Shown in pieces: positions 24,485-31,680 of a DNA stretch of 32,540 nucleotides. Source of the stretch: Bacteroidota bacterium (GTDB lineage Bacteria; Bacteroidota; Bacteroidia; Bacteroidales; VadinHA17). The stretch is from the NCBI GenBank assembly GCA_029564935.1, contig JAKQPD010000243.1, positions 1 to 32,540 on the forward strand, read 5' to 3'. Below the pieces are notes generated by a model. That model saw only the letters and a program-made list of their open reading frames with translations, was not told the DNA's origin and did no database searches. Made by a program: the position numbers and the translations under genes. Positions within the stretch are counted from its first letter, which is position 1. The number at the start of each line of letters is the position of its first letter.

Positions 24485-24570
24485 ACTTAGTGTACCTTAG
24501 TTTCTTTGTGGTTTAGATCTGAAATCACTTAACCACGAAGGACACAAAGTTCACACTAAGAGCACTAAGG
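24485..24570. repeat. Dispersed repeat, self-inverted, left of the GH36 gene
   Basis: CTTAGTGTACCTTAG with TTTGTGGTT (24488-24513) is mirrored by AACCACGAAG and ACACTAAG (24530-24560), giving a long imperfect hairpin, followed by AGCACTAAGG. The reverse-complement wording (GTGCTCTTAGTGT, CTGTGGTTAA) recurs at 26885-26946 on the other side of the GH36 gene. Sequences of this 'accacgaaggacacaaag' type are common intergenic repeats in several bacterial groups. Confidence 0.65.
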
Positions 24571-24593
24571 TCAAATAGTATAACGTATTGGTT

Positions 24594-26732
24594 ATGAAGT
24601 ATTTCGTTGGAATTATTTTAATGTTCTGTTCAATAGATTTTTTTGGACAAACTTATTATCAAGCAGATAAGAATTCAATAATCCTTGATAATGGATTCAT
24701 CCGCCGTGAAATTTCCACAAAAGAGAACAAGTTCATTTCTTCCGCTTTGTTAAAGAACGGAATTAAAGAGAATTTCATTGGCGAAAGCAGGGAGTTTTCA
24801 TTTTCATTGAATGATAAGACGATGGATGGAAGAAGCGGCTGGAGAATAATTTCATCTTCTCCAGTTAATGATTCGGGGCAGGGGAAAGGAGTAAAAATCA
24901 TTCTGGAGCCAGAAAATTCGTCTCAGATACATATAGAAGTAAACTACCTTCTTTATCCGGGTCTACCTATTGTAAGGAAATGGATCGGTTTTAAAAACAC
25001 GGGTAAGGAAGATCTGAAGATTGAAGATCTGAACATCGAGGATCTTGAGACAAGGATCGGATATGTCCATGCTATGGTTTATCATAACTATGCAAGGATG
25101 AAGCATATCGGTCCGTTTGTGGGAAACTGGGATGATCCTGTGGTTGTTGTCCACGATCCCGGAAGGAGAAGCGGCATTGCAGTGGGAAATGAATCACCCG
25201 GTGCTCTGAAGCGTACGGCTTATCATACAAGAGGGAATAATCTTGAAGCCGGACTGACTCATACAGATCAGGGTATTCCTTTCAGAAAGTGGCTTGAACC
25301 GGGCGAAGAGTGGGAGAGTCCGGGAATATTTATCTGCCTTTATAAAGGTACCGATAACGGATTCGATGTGATCAACGGCGATGTTAACAAATTTATAGTC
25401 CGGCACATGAATACCAGGATAATCTCCTCAGATAAAAAGCCGGTTTTTGTTTATAATACATGGAATCCCTTCAGGACATTTGTAAGTGACTCTCTGGTAC
25501 GCGATGTGGCCCTGGCCGCTTCGGAATGCGGTGTACAGGAGTTTATTATTGATGACGGGTGGCAGGTAAATGAAGGATCTGCATCATCTGACGCCGGATG
25601 GGGAAAGAATTACGGTGACTGGAAGGTTGATGAGAAAAAATTTCCGGGCGGACTGAAGCCAACATTCGATTATATCAGGTCTCTCGGGATGAAACCGGGC
25701 CTTTGGATCAGTATAGGATCAGCCACTCCCGATGCAAAAGTATATAAAGACCATCCCGAATGGTTTGCGAAAAGTGCAGACGGTCAGCCCGGCAATCTTC
25801 ATGAAGGATCTGCAAATAAAAATTTCGTGACTTTCTGTTTCGGAACCGGATGGGTTGATTATATAAGGAATAAAATACTTTCTCTCGTGAATGATCACGG
25901 GCTTGCATATGCCAAACTCGATTTTGCAGTTGCCACCAGCGCCTATGTGAATACTGATGCTATTTCAGGTTGTTATGCAACAGATCATCCGTTCCATAAA
26001 GATCATAACGAATCATTAATAGTCATTTATCAAAGGTTGTTTAAGCTTTTTGATGAATTACACAAATCAGCGCCCGACCTGTTTATTGACTGTACCTTTG
26101 AGACTGCAGGCAAGCTTCAGCTTATGGATTATGCTATTGCCCGGCATGCCGAGGGTAACTGGCTGTCAAATGTCGAACAACCTTTTCCGGCCGGTCCCCT
26201 GAGAGTAAGACATCTGGCGTGGTGGAGATCACCGGCTGTTCCCGCCAGTTCCCTTGTTATAGGGAACCTGCAAATGAATGAGGAAACCTTTGAATTCAGT
26301 CTTAAATCACTTATCGGAAGCCTTCCTATTGTCCTTGGAGATCCAAGGAAAATCCCTCCGGCAAGACGAGCCGAAATAAAAAAGTGGTCAATATGGATGC
26401 AGGCTATGCAGAATAAATATGATTACATGTCATTCAGGAAAGATCTTCCGGGATTCGGAGAACCTGCAGAAGGCATGTGGGACGGCTGGATGAGACTGAA
26501 CACTGAAACGAAAGCAGGAGGCATAATAGGAGTATTCAAACAGGGCGCCAGGGATATCAGAAGAACAATTGTGCTCAGCGATCTGGATCCGGCAGGACAA
26601 TACACTGTCAGACTGGCCCCCGACGGAAAGGAAGTAATTACTGCAACAGGAAAAACGCTGATGGAAAAGGGATTTGAGGTTGAGATTTCCGGTGAATATG
26701 GGGCAAATATTTACGAGGTTGCTGGAAGGTAG
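24594..26732 (+). CDS. Secreted GH36-like alpha-galactosidase family enzyme
   Basis: A 712-residue glycosidase. The signal peptide MKYFVGIILMFCSIDFFGQ is cut around residue 19. An N-terminal beta-supersandwich (about 20-285) precedes the TIM barrel: FIIDDGWQ (317-324, D320/D321), YGDWKVDEKKFPGGL, GMKPGLWISIG, and YAKLDFAV (439-446), where D443 sits in the KxD position of the clan GH-D nucleophile. Late in the barrel is DLFIDCTFETAGKLQLMDYA, a region that differs from the usual alpha-galactosidase CSGGGGR segment, so the specificity may not be plain alpha-galactose. A C-terminal beta domain follows. The ATG at 24594 is preferred over a TTG six bases upstream. The gene is bracketed by dispersed repeats, suggesting separate acquisition from the sulfatase pair. 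Confidence 0.85.
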   Translation: MKYFVGIILMFCSIDFFGQTYYQADKNSIILDNGFIRREISTKENKFISSALLKNGIKENFIGESREFSFSLNDKTMDGRSGWRIISSSPVNDSGQGKGVKIILEPENSSQIHIEVNYLLYPGLPIVRKWIGFKNTGKEDLKIEDLNIEDLETRIGYVHAMVYHNYARMKHIGPFVGNWDDPVVVVHDPGRRSGIAVGNESPGALKRTAYHTRGNNLEAGLTHTDQGIPFRKWLEPGEEWESPGIFICLYKGTDNGFDVINGDVNKFIVRHMNTRIISSDKKPVFVYNTWNPFRTFVSDSLVRDVALAASECGVQEFIIDDGWQVNEGSASSDAGWGKNYGDWKVDEKKFPGGLKPTFDYIRSLGMKPGLWISIGSATPDAKVYKDHPEWFAKSADGQPGNLHEGSANKNFVTFCFGTGWVDYIRNKILSLVNDHGLAYAKLDFAVATSAYVNTDAISGCYATDHPFHKDHNESLIVIYQRLFKLFDELHKSAPDLFIDCTFETAGKLQLMDYAIARHAEGNWLSNVEQPFPAGPLRVRHLAWWRSPAVPASSLVIGNLQMNEETFEFSLKSLIGSLPIVLGDPRKIPPARRAEIKKWSIWMQAMQNKYDYMSFRKDLPGFGEPAEGMWDGWMRLNTETKAGGIIGVFKQGARDIRRTIVLSDLDPAGQYTVRLAPDGKEVITATGKTLMEKGFEVEISGEYGANIYEVAGR

Positions 26733-26739
26733 GTTTTGG

Positions 26740-26946
26740 AAAGGCGCAGAGGCGCAGGGGCACAATGGCACAAAGGAAGAAGGTTTTAAGGTGTTATGGT
26801 TTTATGGTCTTATGGTTTTAAGGCATTATGGCGTTAAGGTTTTAGGGTGTTATGGTGTTACGGTGTTACGGCATCTAGAGATAAGGTTTTGTGCTCTGTG
26901 ATTAACCTTTGTGCTCTTAGTGTAAACCTTTGTGCTCTGTGGTTAA
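26740..26946. repeat. Low-complexity and dispersed repeats between GH36 and CE15 genes
   Basis: Three zones. 26741-26780 is a GGCGCAG/GGCACAA purine-rich run. 26781-26870 is a degenerate tandem array of about eight to nine bases, built on GTTATGGT, TTATGGT, TTAAGGT and GTTACGGT. 26885-26946 carries three imperfect copies of CCTTTGTGCTCTGTGATTAA, the inverted form of the repeat at 24530-24570. No gene is credible here; a frame running through the array from the end of the GH36 gene codes only for repetitive residues. Confidence 0.75.
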
Positions 26947-26980
26947 ATGAAATAATCCAATAAATAAAAACTGACTTATT

Positions 26981-28246
26981 ATGAAGAACAAATCTTTACT
27001 GATATTTATTTTGTTGCTGTCGGCTTCCCTTTCCTCACTTTACGCTCAGGGGTTTGTTGTTAATTACGATGAATCAAAAGTACCTGAATACACACTTCCT
27101 GATCCGCTGATCTTTAATAACGGCACGAAAGTGAGAAATAAAAAACAATGGGAGAAACGCCGGTCAGAGATCCTTAAAATATTCGAAAACGAGGTTTATG
27201 GTGTTGCACCTGAATGGGACGGCGAAATTATTTCTTCAGAATTATCATCTGATATTAACGCTTTAAATGGAGGTGCTGTCAGGAAAGAAATTAAGATCAC
27301 ACTGAAGAGAGAGGATAAAGAGCAGGATATGATAATGCTACTTTACCTGCCGAAATCGTCCGGCCCGGTCCCTCTTTTCCTTGGCTATAATTTCGGTGGA
27401 AATCATACTGTGACAAGCGAACCGGGAATCGCTGTTACAAACTCATGGGTAAGAAATAATAAGGAAGCAAATATCCTGGATAATAAGGCAAAAGAATCGG
27501 AGAGGGGCAGGGATGCTTCAAGCTGGCAGGTAAAAGAGATCATTTCACGGGGCTATGGTCTTGCAACCATTTACTACGGAGATGTCGATCCTGATTTTGA
27601 TGACGGATTTAAAAACGGGGTACACGGTTTATACGGTTCAGATCCTGATAACACTTCATGGGGAAGTATTGCTGCCTGGGCCTGGGGATTATCAAGAGCA
27701 ATGGATTACCTTGAGAAGATCCCTGCGGTTGATTCAAAGAAGGTTGTAGTTATGGGTCATTCACGACTTGGGAAAACTGCTTTATGGGCAGGAGCGACTG
27801 ACAAAAGATTTGCAGCTGTGATCTCAAATAATTCGGGATGCGGTGGTGCTGCCCTATCAAAAAGAGTGTTCGGAGAAACTGTCGGCAGTATTAACCGGTC
27901 ATTCCCTCACTGGTTCTGCGAAAATTTCAATAAATATAATGAAAGGGAAGATCTCCTGCCGGTCGATCAGCATCAGCTGCTTGCATTGATTGCCCCACGT
28001 CCGGTTTATGTGGCAAGCGCCGAAGAGGATCAGTGGGCTGATCCGAAAGGTGAGTTCCTGTCCTGTGTGGCAGCATCACCGGTATATAAATTATTGACCG
28101 GAAAAGGATTCCCTGCAATTCAGATGCCTGCAGTCAATTCACCGGTTGTCAGTAAAATTGGCTATCACATCCGTACAGGAGTTCATGATGTAACTTTATA
28201 TGACTGGCAGCAGTATCTAAATTTTGCGAATCTGCATTTACGGTAA
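26981..28246 (+). CDS. Secreted CE15 glucuronoyl-esterase-like alpha/beta hydrolase
   Basis: A 421-residue secreted hydrolase; the signal peptide ends SLYAQ near residue 22. The fold core follows: VPLFLGYNFGGNHT (oxyanion region), GYGLATIYYGDVDPDF, WGSIAAWAWGLSRAMDYLE, then the nucleophile elbow GHSRLGKTALW with S261, NNSGCGGAALSKRVFGE with E299 as a candidate acid, IAPRPVYVASAEEDQWADPKGEF, and GYHIRTGVHDVTLYDW with H402 as the expected catalytic histidine. The GHSRxGK elbow and DPDF and WAWG motifs are typical of carbohydrate esterase family 15, which cleaves esters between 4-O-methyl-glucuronate of xylan and lignin alcohols. Bacterial members may act on other uronate esters. The gene is followed after 76 bases by the exported isomerase-like gene. 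Confidence 0.9.
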   Translation: MKNKSLLIFILLLSASLSSLYAQGFVVNYDESKVPEYTLPDPLIFNNGTKVRNKKQWEKRRSEILKIFENEVYGVAPEWDGEIISSELSSDINALNGGAVRKEIKITLKREDKEQDMIMLLYLPKSSGPVPLFLGYNFGGNHTVTSEPGIAVTNSWVRNNKEANILDNKAKESERGRDASSWQVKEIISRGYGLATIYYGDVDPDFDDGFKNGVHGLYGSDPDNTSWGSIAAWAWGLSRAMDYLEKIPAVDSKKVVVMGHSRLGKTALWAGATDKRFAAVISNNSGCGGAALSKRVFGETVGSINRSFPHWFCENFNKYNEREDLLPVDQHQLLALIAPRPVYVASAEEDQWADPKGEFLSCVAASPVYKLLTGKGFPAIQMPAVNSPVVSKIGYHIRTGVHDVTLYDWQQYLNFANLHLR

Positions 28247-28322
28247 AAATAGTTAGGGATTTAATAATTTCCTTTATTTCAGGAATATACCTGCAATTAT
28301 TAACATTTTAATATTTATTATC

Positions 28323-29861
28323 ATGAAACGGATTTATGTAATCATTTCAGCGGTTTTGCTAATATGCATTTCCGGATTTGCCCAAAGTGGTAACACAAAA
28401 ATATTTACAATTTTCACATCCGGAGGTTGCGGTTGTACTGGATCGGGCGGAGCTCCAAAAACATTCACAACCCATGAACAGGTTGTAAGCATGCTTCAGA
28501 AAGCATGTCCGGATATCGATTTTATTGTCTGGAAGGGTACGAATCCGGATGGATTGACTGAAATAGAAAAAAACAAGGATAATTATCACGGGATGCTTGT
28601 GGTAGGTGAACTGCACGGCGATTACAGGCTGGCTTTTACAGGCTTACCCACGATAGTAGTTTATAATTTGTGGGAATTTAATGCAGGGCATCCATGGAAC
28701 CTGTTTGCAACAGGCAAAGCTCCTGAAGGAAGTGTACTTGCCGGAGGTATTGATTATAAGGCAGTAAAAATTCTGAATGCCCAACTCGACAGAAGGAATA
28801 CATGTACACCGGCTGTCAGAGACTCAATGTTCAACGATCTGGTTTATAAGATCAAACTTATAAAGATCATAAAGGAACTTGCTGAGACAAGGATTCTGAT
28901 GGTGACAAACAGTGTCGATGAAAATATTGCTGAGGTTAATTACCGTGGCGACATAAATCAGTCATTCCCCGAATATCATAATTTGAATTATACCCAGAAA
29001 ATGAAAGAATTATATGGTGTTGAGATTGTAAGGGTGGGAGCGGAGGAATTCTATGAAGCATGTTCAAAAGTAAATATGAGGGAAGCAGAAAGGATTGCAG
29101 ATGAATGGATAAAAAATGCACAAAGAGTTGAGGTGAACAGGAATGAAATTGTAAAAACTGCCCGGGGCTATCTCGCTCATGATGCCCTCAGGGAAAAATA
29201 CAAATGCAATGCCGTATCAACCCATATAAGGTCAGTTGCTGCCGGTGATCAGCTTAAGGACCGATATAATCCGGGCGTCGGGCTGGAGCTTGGATTTAAA
29301 CCAAGGGGAATAATGGCAGTCTGCCAGAATTACCCCGACCTCCTTATCAGTGAAATAATTGCATATAAACTTACCGGCAGACACAGTATGTTTGGTGATG
29401 TGATGTATGATGCTGCCAATTCAGTTGAAATAATATTGCATTGTGGTATCCCGGTATATATTTACGGAGATGAAAGGCGGTTACCTTATATAATCAGACC
29501 ACATGCTGAAAGTCCTGTCAGGGACAAACCTGACGAACCCGGTGCTTCAACCGGAATGACCGCAGAATGGCCTGCAGGAGAACCTGTTACAATATGGGAG
29601 ATGCATTCCCTTCATGGTAAGATAAGGCTTCATACAGGTGATGTTGTAGATGGTCATAAGATCTACACCGGAGGGGAAGACATATATAACATTATGTGTA
29701 CGGCAAAAGTGATTGCAAAAGTTGATGTAAAAAAATTGCAGGATCAGTTCATGCCTTCATATTACGGTATCCATACAGTCGCCACACCCGGCGACATCCG
29801 TAAGCAGATCAAAGATATGGCTGTCCTGCTGGGTCTAAAGACCGATGAGTCAGATAAATAG
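28323..29861 (+). CDS. Exported protein resembling L-fucose/L-arabinose isomerases
   Basis: A 512-residue protein with a clear signal peptide (MKRIYVIISAVLLICISGFAQ, cut near 20/21). A short Gly/Cys-rich stretch GGCGCTGSGG follows at about 34-43. The rest is a mixed alpha/beta protein whose second half (RHSMFGDVMYDAANSVEIILHCGIP, then VTIWEMHSLHGKIRLHTGDVV) recalls the C-terminal region of L-fucose/L-arabinose isomerase-like proteins, where acidic and histidine residues bind metal. Such isomerases are cytoplasmic, so an exported member is odd; it may be a binding protein or a secreted enzyme with another activity. The assignment is by impression only. It lies downstream of the CE15 gene on the same strand and is followed by an intrinsic terminator at 29987-30009, marking the end of the transcript. 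Confidence 0.55.
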   Translation: MKRIYVIISAVLLICISGFAQSGNTKIFTIFTSGGCGCTGSGGAPKTFTTHEQVVSMLQKACPDIDFIVWKGTNPDGLTEIEKNKDNYHGMLVVGELHGDYRLAFTGLPTIVVYNLWEFNAGHPWNLFATGKAPEGSVLAGGIDYKAVKILNAQLDRRNTCTPAVRDSMFNDLVYKIKLIKIIKELAETRILMVTNSVDENIAEVNYRGDINQSFPEYHNLNYTQKMKELYGVEIVRVGAEEFYEACSKVNMREAERIADEWIKNAQRVEVNRNEIVKTARGYLAHDALREKYKCNAVSTHIRSVAAGDQLKDRYNPGVGLELGFKPRGIMAVCQNYPDLLISEIIAYKLTGRHSMFGDVMYDAANSVEIILHCGIPVYIYGDERRLPYIIRPHAESPVRDKPDEPGASTGMTAEWPAGEPVTIWEMHSLHGKIRLHTGDVVDGHKIYTGGEDIYNIMCTAKVIAKVDVKKLQDQFMPSYYGIHTVATPGDIRKQIKDMAVLLGLKTDESDK

Positions 29862-29878
29862 GTTTTTATGAAAAAAAA

Positions 29879-29945
29879 GGGCGGCATGGAGATATGAAGT
29901 AAAACTATTTGCGAAGTGAAAACTTCAAAGCAGGTTATGCCGCCC
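29879..29945 (+). ncRNA. Hairpin element A (candidate structured RNA)
   Basis: Nine-base GC-rich arms GGGCGGCAT (29879-29887) and ATGCCGCCC (29937-29945) enclose 49 bases. Inside are GGAGATATGAAGTAA, a Shine-Dalgarno-like sequence with a two-codon frame, and a small GAAG/CTTC hairpin. Aligned with element B, the interior shares GGAGAxATGAA, AAAAC and TGAxAACTT. On the minus strand the outer stem is followed by eight Ts, so it could also act as a terminator in that direction. No Rfam family was recognised; strand and function are uncertain. Confidence 0.4.
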
Positions 29946-29986
29946 TGATTCAGCAACCGTTTAATCCGAATAGGCAGCAAATTGTT

Positions 29987-30009
29987 ACCCTCAAAATGAG
30001 GGTTTTTTT
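29987..30009 (+). terminator. Intrinsic terminator after the isomerase-like gene
   Basis: A six-base stem ACCCTC/GAGGGT with a five-base AAAAT loop is followed by a run of Ts (30003-30009). It would end plus-strand transcripts from the CE15 and isomerase-like genes, including hairpin element A, which would then lie in the 3' untranslated region. Confidence 0.85.
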
Positions 30010-30055
30010 AAAAAAAAATCAAAAAAAATTATAATGTATTGATATTTAAGAGAAA

Positions 30056-30125
30056 AGGCCGGCAGAAGAGGAGAAATGAAAAAACCTAAAACCATGATAA
30101 CTTAAACCCATTAAGATGCCGGCCT
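30056..30125 (+). ncRNA. Hairpin element B (candidate structured RNA/leader)
   Basis: Nine-base arms AGGCCGGCA (30056-30064) and TGCCGGCCT (30117-30125) enclose 52 bases. The interior holds GAGGAG (30068-30073) three bases before ATG at 30076, opening a nine-codon frame (MKKPKTMIT, stop 30103-30105). A strong Shine-Dalgarno is unusual for Bacteroidota, which makes the little frame notable. The architecture matches element A 111 bases upstream. It might be a leader/attenuator for the gene at 30488, a free RNA, or a repeat family. No family was recognised. Confidence 0.4.
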
Positions 30126-30487
30126 CCGCGACTATCATTGCAGCAAGAACATTAATATCAGGGTGACTGTTTCAAACCAGCCAACGACGACTCCCAAATC
30201 AGGTCAAAAAATCAAACTCATAAAAACTTTCAGTTCCCTTTTATCAGTTGTAAATATATATAAATATTTCATTCCACACAACTTTTACATATTAAACTGT
30301 TATTAACAGCCGGCGCTGAGATATCAACAGGATGCAACCTTAAGAGATTAATTTCGTATCAGGTAATTGATACAATCCGGATTCCGAATAAGTACATATT
30401 TAGTTAATGGTCAGAACATGAATGAATAATGGCCTTGCTTTCAGGACCGGAGGCAGAATAGTGTAAACCTTCAAACATAAACAGCTG

Positions 30488-31138
30488 ATGAAAAAAGAGT
30501 ATGAATTCAATGAAAATCAACCAAAAGGATTGTTGACTATTCCCTTTAAACCACTTGCAACCTGGGATGGGAAAACAGGGATAAATTCAAATGACGATAA
30601 TAATGAATGGAGTCTTGCTGAAAGACTGTCCAAAGGGTACGGACTGACAAGAGAGAAGATCAATCACCTGATACGTTATGTTGTTTACGCATTTGGTACG
30701 GGTTCATATTTTGAGGAAGAAATAAAAGTTATTGATTTTGAAAAGGCTCCGGAACCTCTTATATCGGTTCGTTTTGAATCACGGAATAAACAAGTTACCG
30801 TAAAGAATTCAAAGATCATTGATAAGCTTTATAAATTGCTGCTGAGTGAGAATAACCTTTTCAAATTACAGAATCCTTATGACAAAGAGATAATCAGACA
30901 GGTTGCAGCTGAAGTCCTGAAAGAATTGACTGATAAGGAAAACCTTTCCTTAGAGAATGCTTATTGCATTATTGGATTCATTTTTGCCTATCATGGCTAT
31001 GGTATCTGTAAAGAGAAAATATTTACTGAAGGTGAATTCATTTATGACTGCATAGAAAAGGAAAATAAAAACATCTCCGTAACGGAAACCTATCCTCAAT
31101 ATCTTTCACGCAGAATGAAGGAATACATTGAAGACTGA
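30488..31138 (+). CDS. Unrecognised cytoplasmic protein
   Basis: A 216-residue protein with no signal peptide and no membrane helix, rich in Lys, Glu, Ile and Asn. No catalytic or binding motif was recognised. Visible features are a short N-terminal IPFKPLATWDGKTG segment, a helical middle (AERLSKGYGLTREKINHLIRYVVYAFG), a strand pair with VIDFEKAPEPLISVRFES, and a mostly helical second half (KIIDKLYKLLLSE, IIRQVAAEVLKEL, AYCIIGFIFAYHGYG). It ends in SRRMKEYIED. It stands alone between hairpin element B and the tRNA terminator, with its own upstream region. The open frame is long, with a sensible composition and an ATG, so it is probably a real gene of the hypothetical class. Confidence 0.75.
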   Translation: MKKEYEFNENQPKGLLTIPFKPLATWDGKTGINSNDDNNEWSLAERLSKGYGLTREKINHLIRYVVYAFGTGSYFEEEIKVIDFEKAPEPLISVRFESRNKQVTVKNSKIIDKLYKLLLSENNLFKLQNPYDKEIIRQVAAEVLKELTDKENLSLENAYCIIGFIFAYHGYGICKEKIFTEGEFIYDCIEKENKNISVTETYPQYLSRRMKEYIED

Positions 31139-31146
31139 ACCGGCGT

Positions 31147-31166
31147 TTTGCAGAAATATCTGCAAA
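31147..31166. other. Perfect 8-base hairpin after the unrecognised gene
   Basis: TTTGCAGA (31147-31154) pairs with TCTGCAAA (31159-31166) across a four-base AATA loop, starting eight bases after the stop codon. No T-run follows on the plus strand, so it is at best a weak or factor-assisted terminator or an mRNA-stabilising stem. Confidence 0.5.
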
Positions 31167-31287
31167 CTGATCTGTTAAAACACAGCATCCCGCATTAAGA
31201 ATTCATATGTGATATGAGGATTGAATAAACAGATGCACTCAAAGACATTTTTAACTTTGATAAAAATAAGTGGGAATTTATCACATG

Positions 31288-31326
31288 AAAAAGTGCAATT
31301 CATTGATTAACAATTGAATTGCACTT
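31288..31326 (-). terminator. Intrinsic terminator of the tRNA-Arg gene
   Basis: Read on the minus strand, AAGTGCAATTCA (31326-31315) pairs perfectly with TGAATTGCACTT (31302-31291), with extra pairing ATTG/CAAT inside. The stem runs into TTTTT at 31292-31288. It begins eight bases after the tRNA 3' end. Flanking TCACATGA (31281-31288) and TCATGTGA (31329-31336) could extend the stem. Confidence 0.85.
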
Positions 31327-31334
31327 CATTCATG

Positions 31335-31408
31335 TGATCCCGAAGGGACTCAAACCCCCAACCTTCTGATCCGTAGTCAGATGCTCTATTCAGTTAAGCT
31401 ACGGGACC
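31335..31408 (-). tRNA. tRNA-Arg (anticodon ACG)
   Basis: A 74-base cloverleaf on the minus strand. The acceptor stem is GGTCCCG/CGGGATC (one G-T pair) with discriminator A and no encoded CCA. The D arm is GCTT/GAGC. The anticodon stem TCTGA/TCAGA encloses loop CTACGGA, giving anticodon ACG, which reads CGN arginine codons after A-to-I editing. The variable loop is AGGTT. The T stem GGGGG/CCCTT has two G-T pairs, with T loop TTTGAGT, a variant of the usual TTCRANY. It is followed by a clear terminator at 31326-31288. Confidence 0.93.
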
Positions 31409-31451
31409 ATGTTTCGCGTGGCTGCAAATATAAGAAATTTTTAAGAAAGTA

Positions 31452-31585
31452 TTTAGAGTATTTAGAGTACTTAAAGTACTTAAAGTTTATTATCACAGTG
31501 CCTGGTGACGTGTTTCGATGTCCTTTCTTCAACTCTAAATACTCTAAGTACTTTAAATACTTTAAGTACTCCAAACTCCAAACTC
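31452..31585. repeat. Inverted pair of 9-base tandem repeat arrays
   Basis: The left array (31452-31488) has four 9-base units: TTTAGAGTA twice, then CTTAAAGTA and CTTAAAGTT. The right array (31532-31576) has ACTCTAAAT, ACTCTAAGT, ACTTTAAAT, ACTTTAAGT and ACTCCAAAC, then decays into TCCAAACTCCA. The right array is in large part the reverse complement of the left, so a single strand could fold into a long hairpin around a 43-base centre. Both strands are open across it, but the products are repetitive (KYLEYLEYLKYL type) and not credible proteins. Confidence 0.85.
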
Positions 31586-31680
31586 CATTATCCGTTTATG
31601 TAGCAATTTGACGGGAATTTGCTACCTTTAACCCGTCAACACCGCATACATTTCTGATGATATCATAAATTATTTATCCA

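Larger units (their letters stand above)
29862..30487. other. 626-base gene-free region with structured elements
   Basis: No convincing protein gene on either strand. It carries hairpin element A (29879-29945), an intrinsic terminator (29987-30009) and hairpin element B (30056-30125). From 30126 to 30487 it is AT-rich, with no clear structure seen apart from the leader of the next gene. Confidence 0.7.

Noticed and set aside
26674-26901. 75-codon plus-strand frame at the end of the GH36 gene
   Set aside because: It overlaps the GH36 C-terminus in another frame and then reads the minisatellite.
29762-29980. Minus-strand 72-codon frame overlapping the end of the isomerase-like gene and hairpin element A
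   Set aside because: It runs antisense through a well-supported gene and a hairpin, and shows no protein-like features.
29879-30125. Possible retron or integron attC sites
   Set aside because: No reverse transcriptase or integrase gene is nearby and no attC core motif is seen; the twin stems alone do not support either.
30060-30240. Minus-strand hydrophobic frames across hairpin element B (GVVVGWFETVTLILMFLLQ and an overlapping F-rich frame), suggestive of a toxin or leader peptide
   Set aside because: The first frame has a stop six codons after its only possible ATG, the second lacks a good start, and F-rich coding is expected from the A-rich complement. Not enough to call a gene.
31381-31611. 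Plus- and minus-strand frames through the 9-base repeat arrays
   Set aside because: Products are repetitive KYLEYL-type sequence and partly overlap the tRNA; the open frames follow from the 9-base period.
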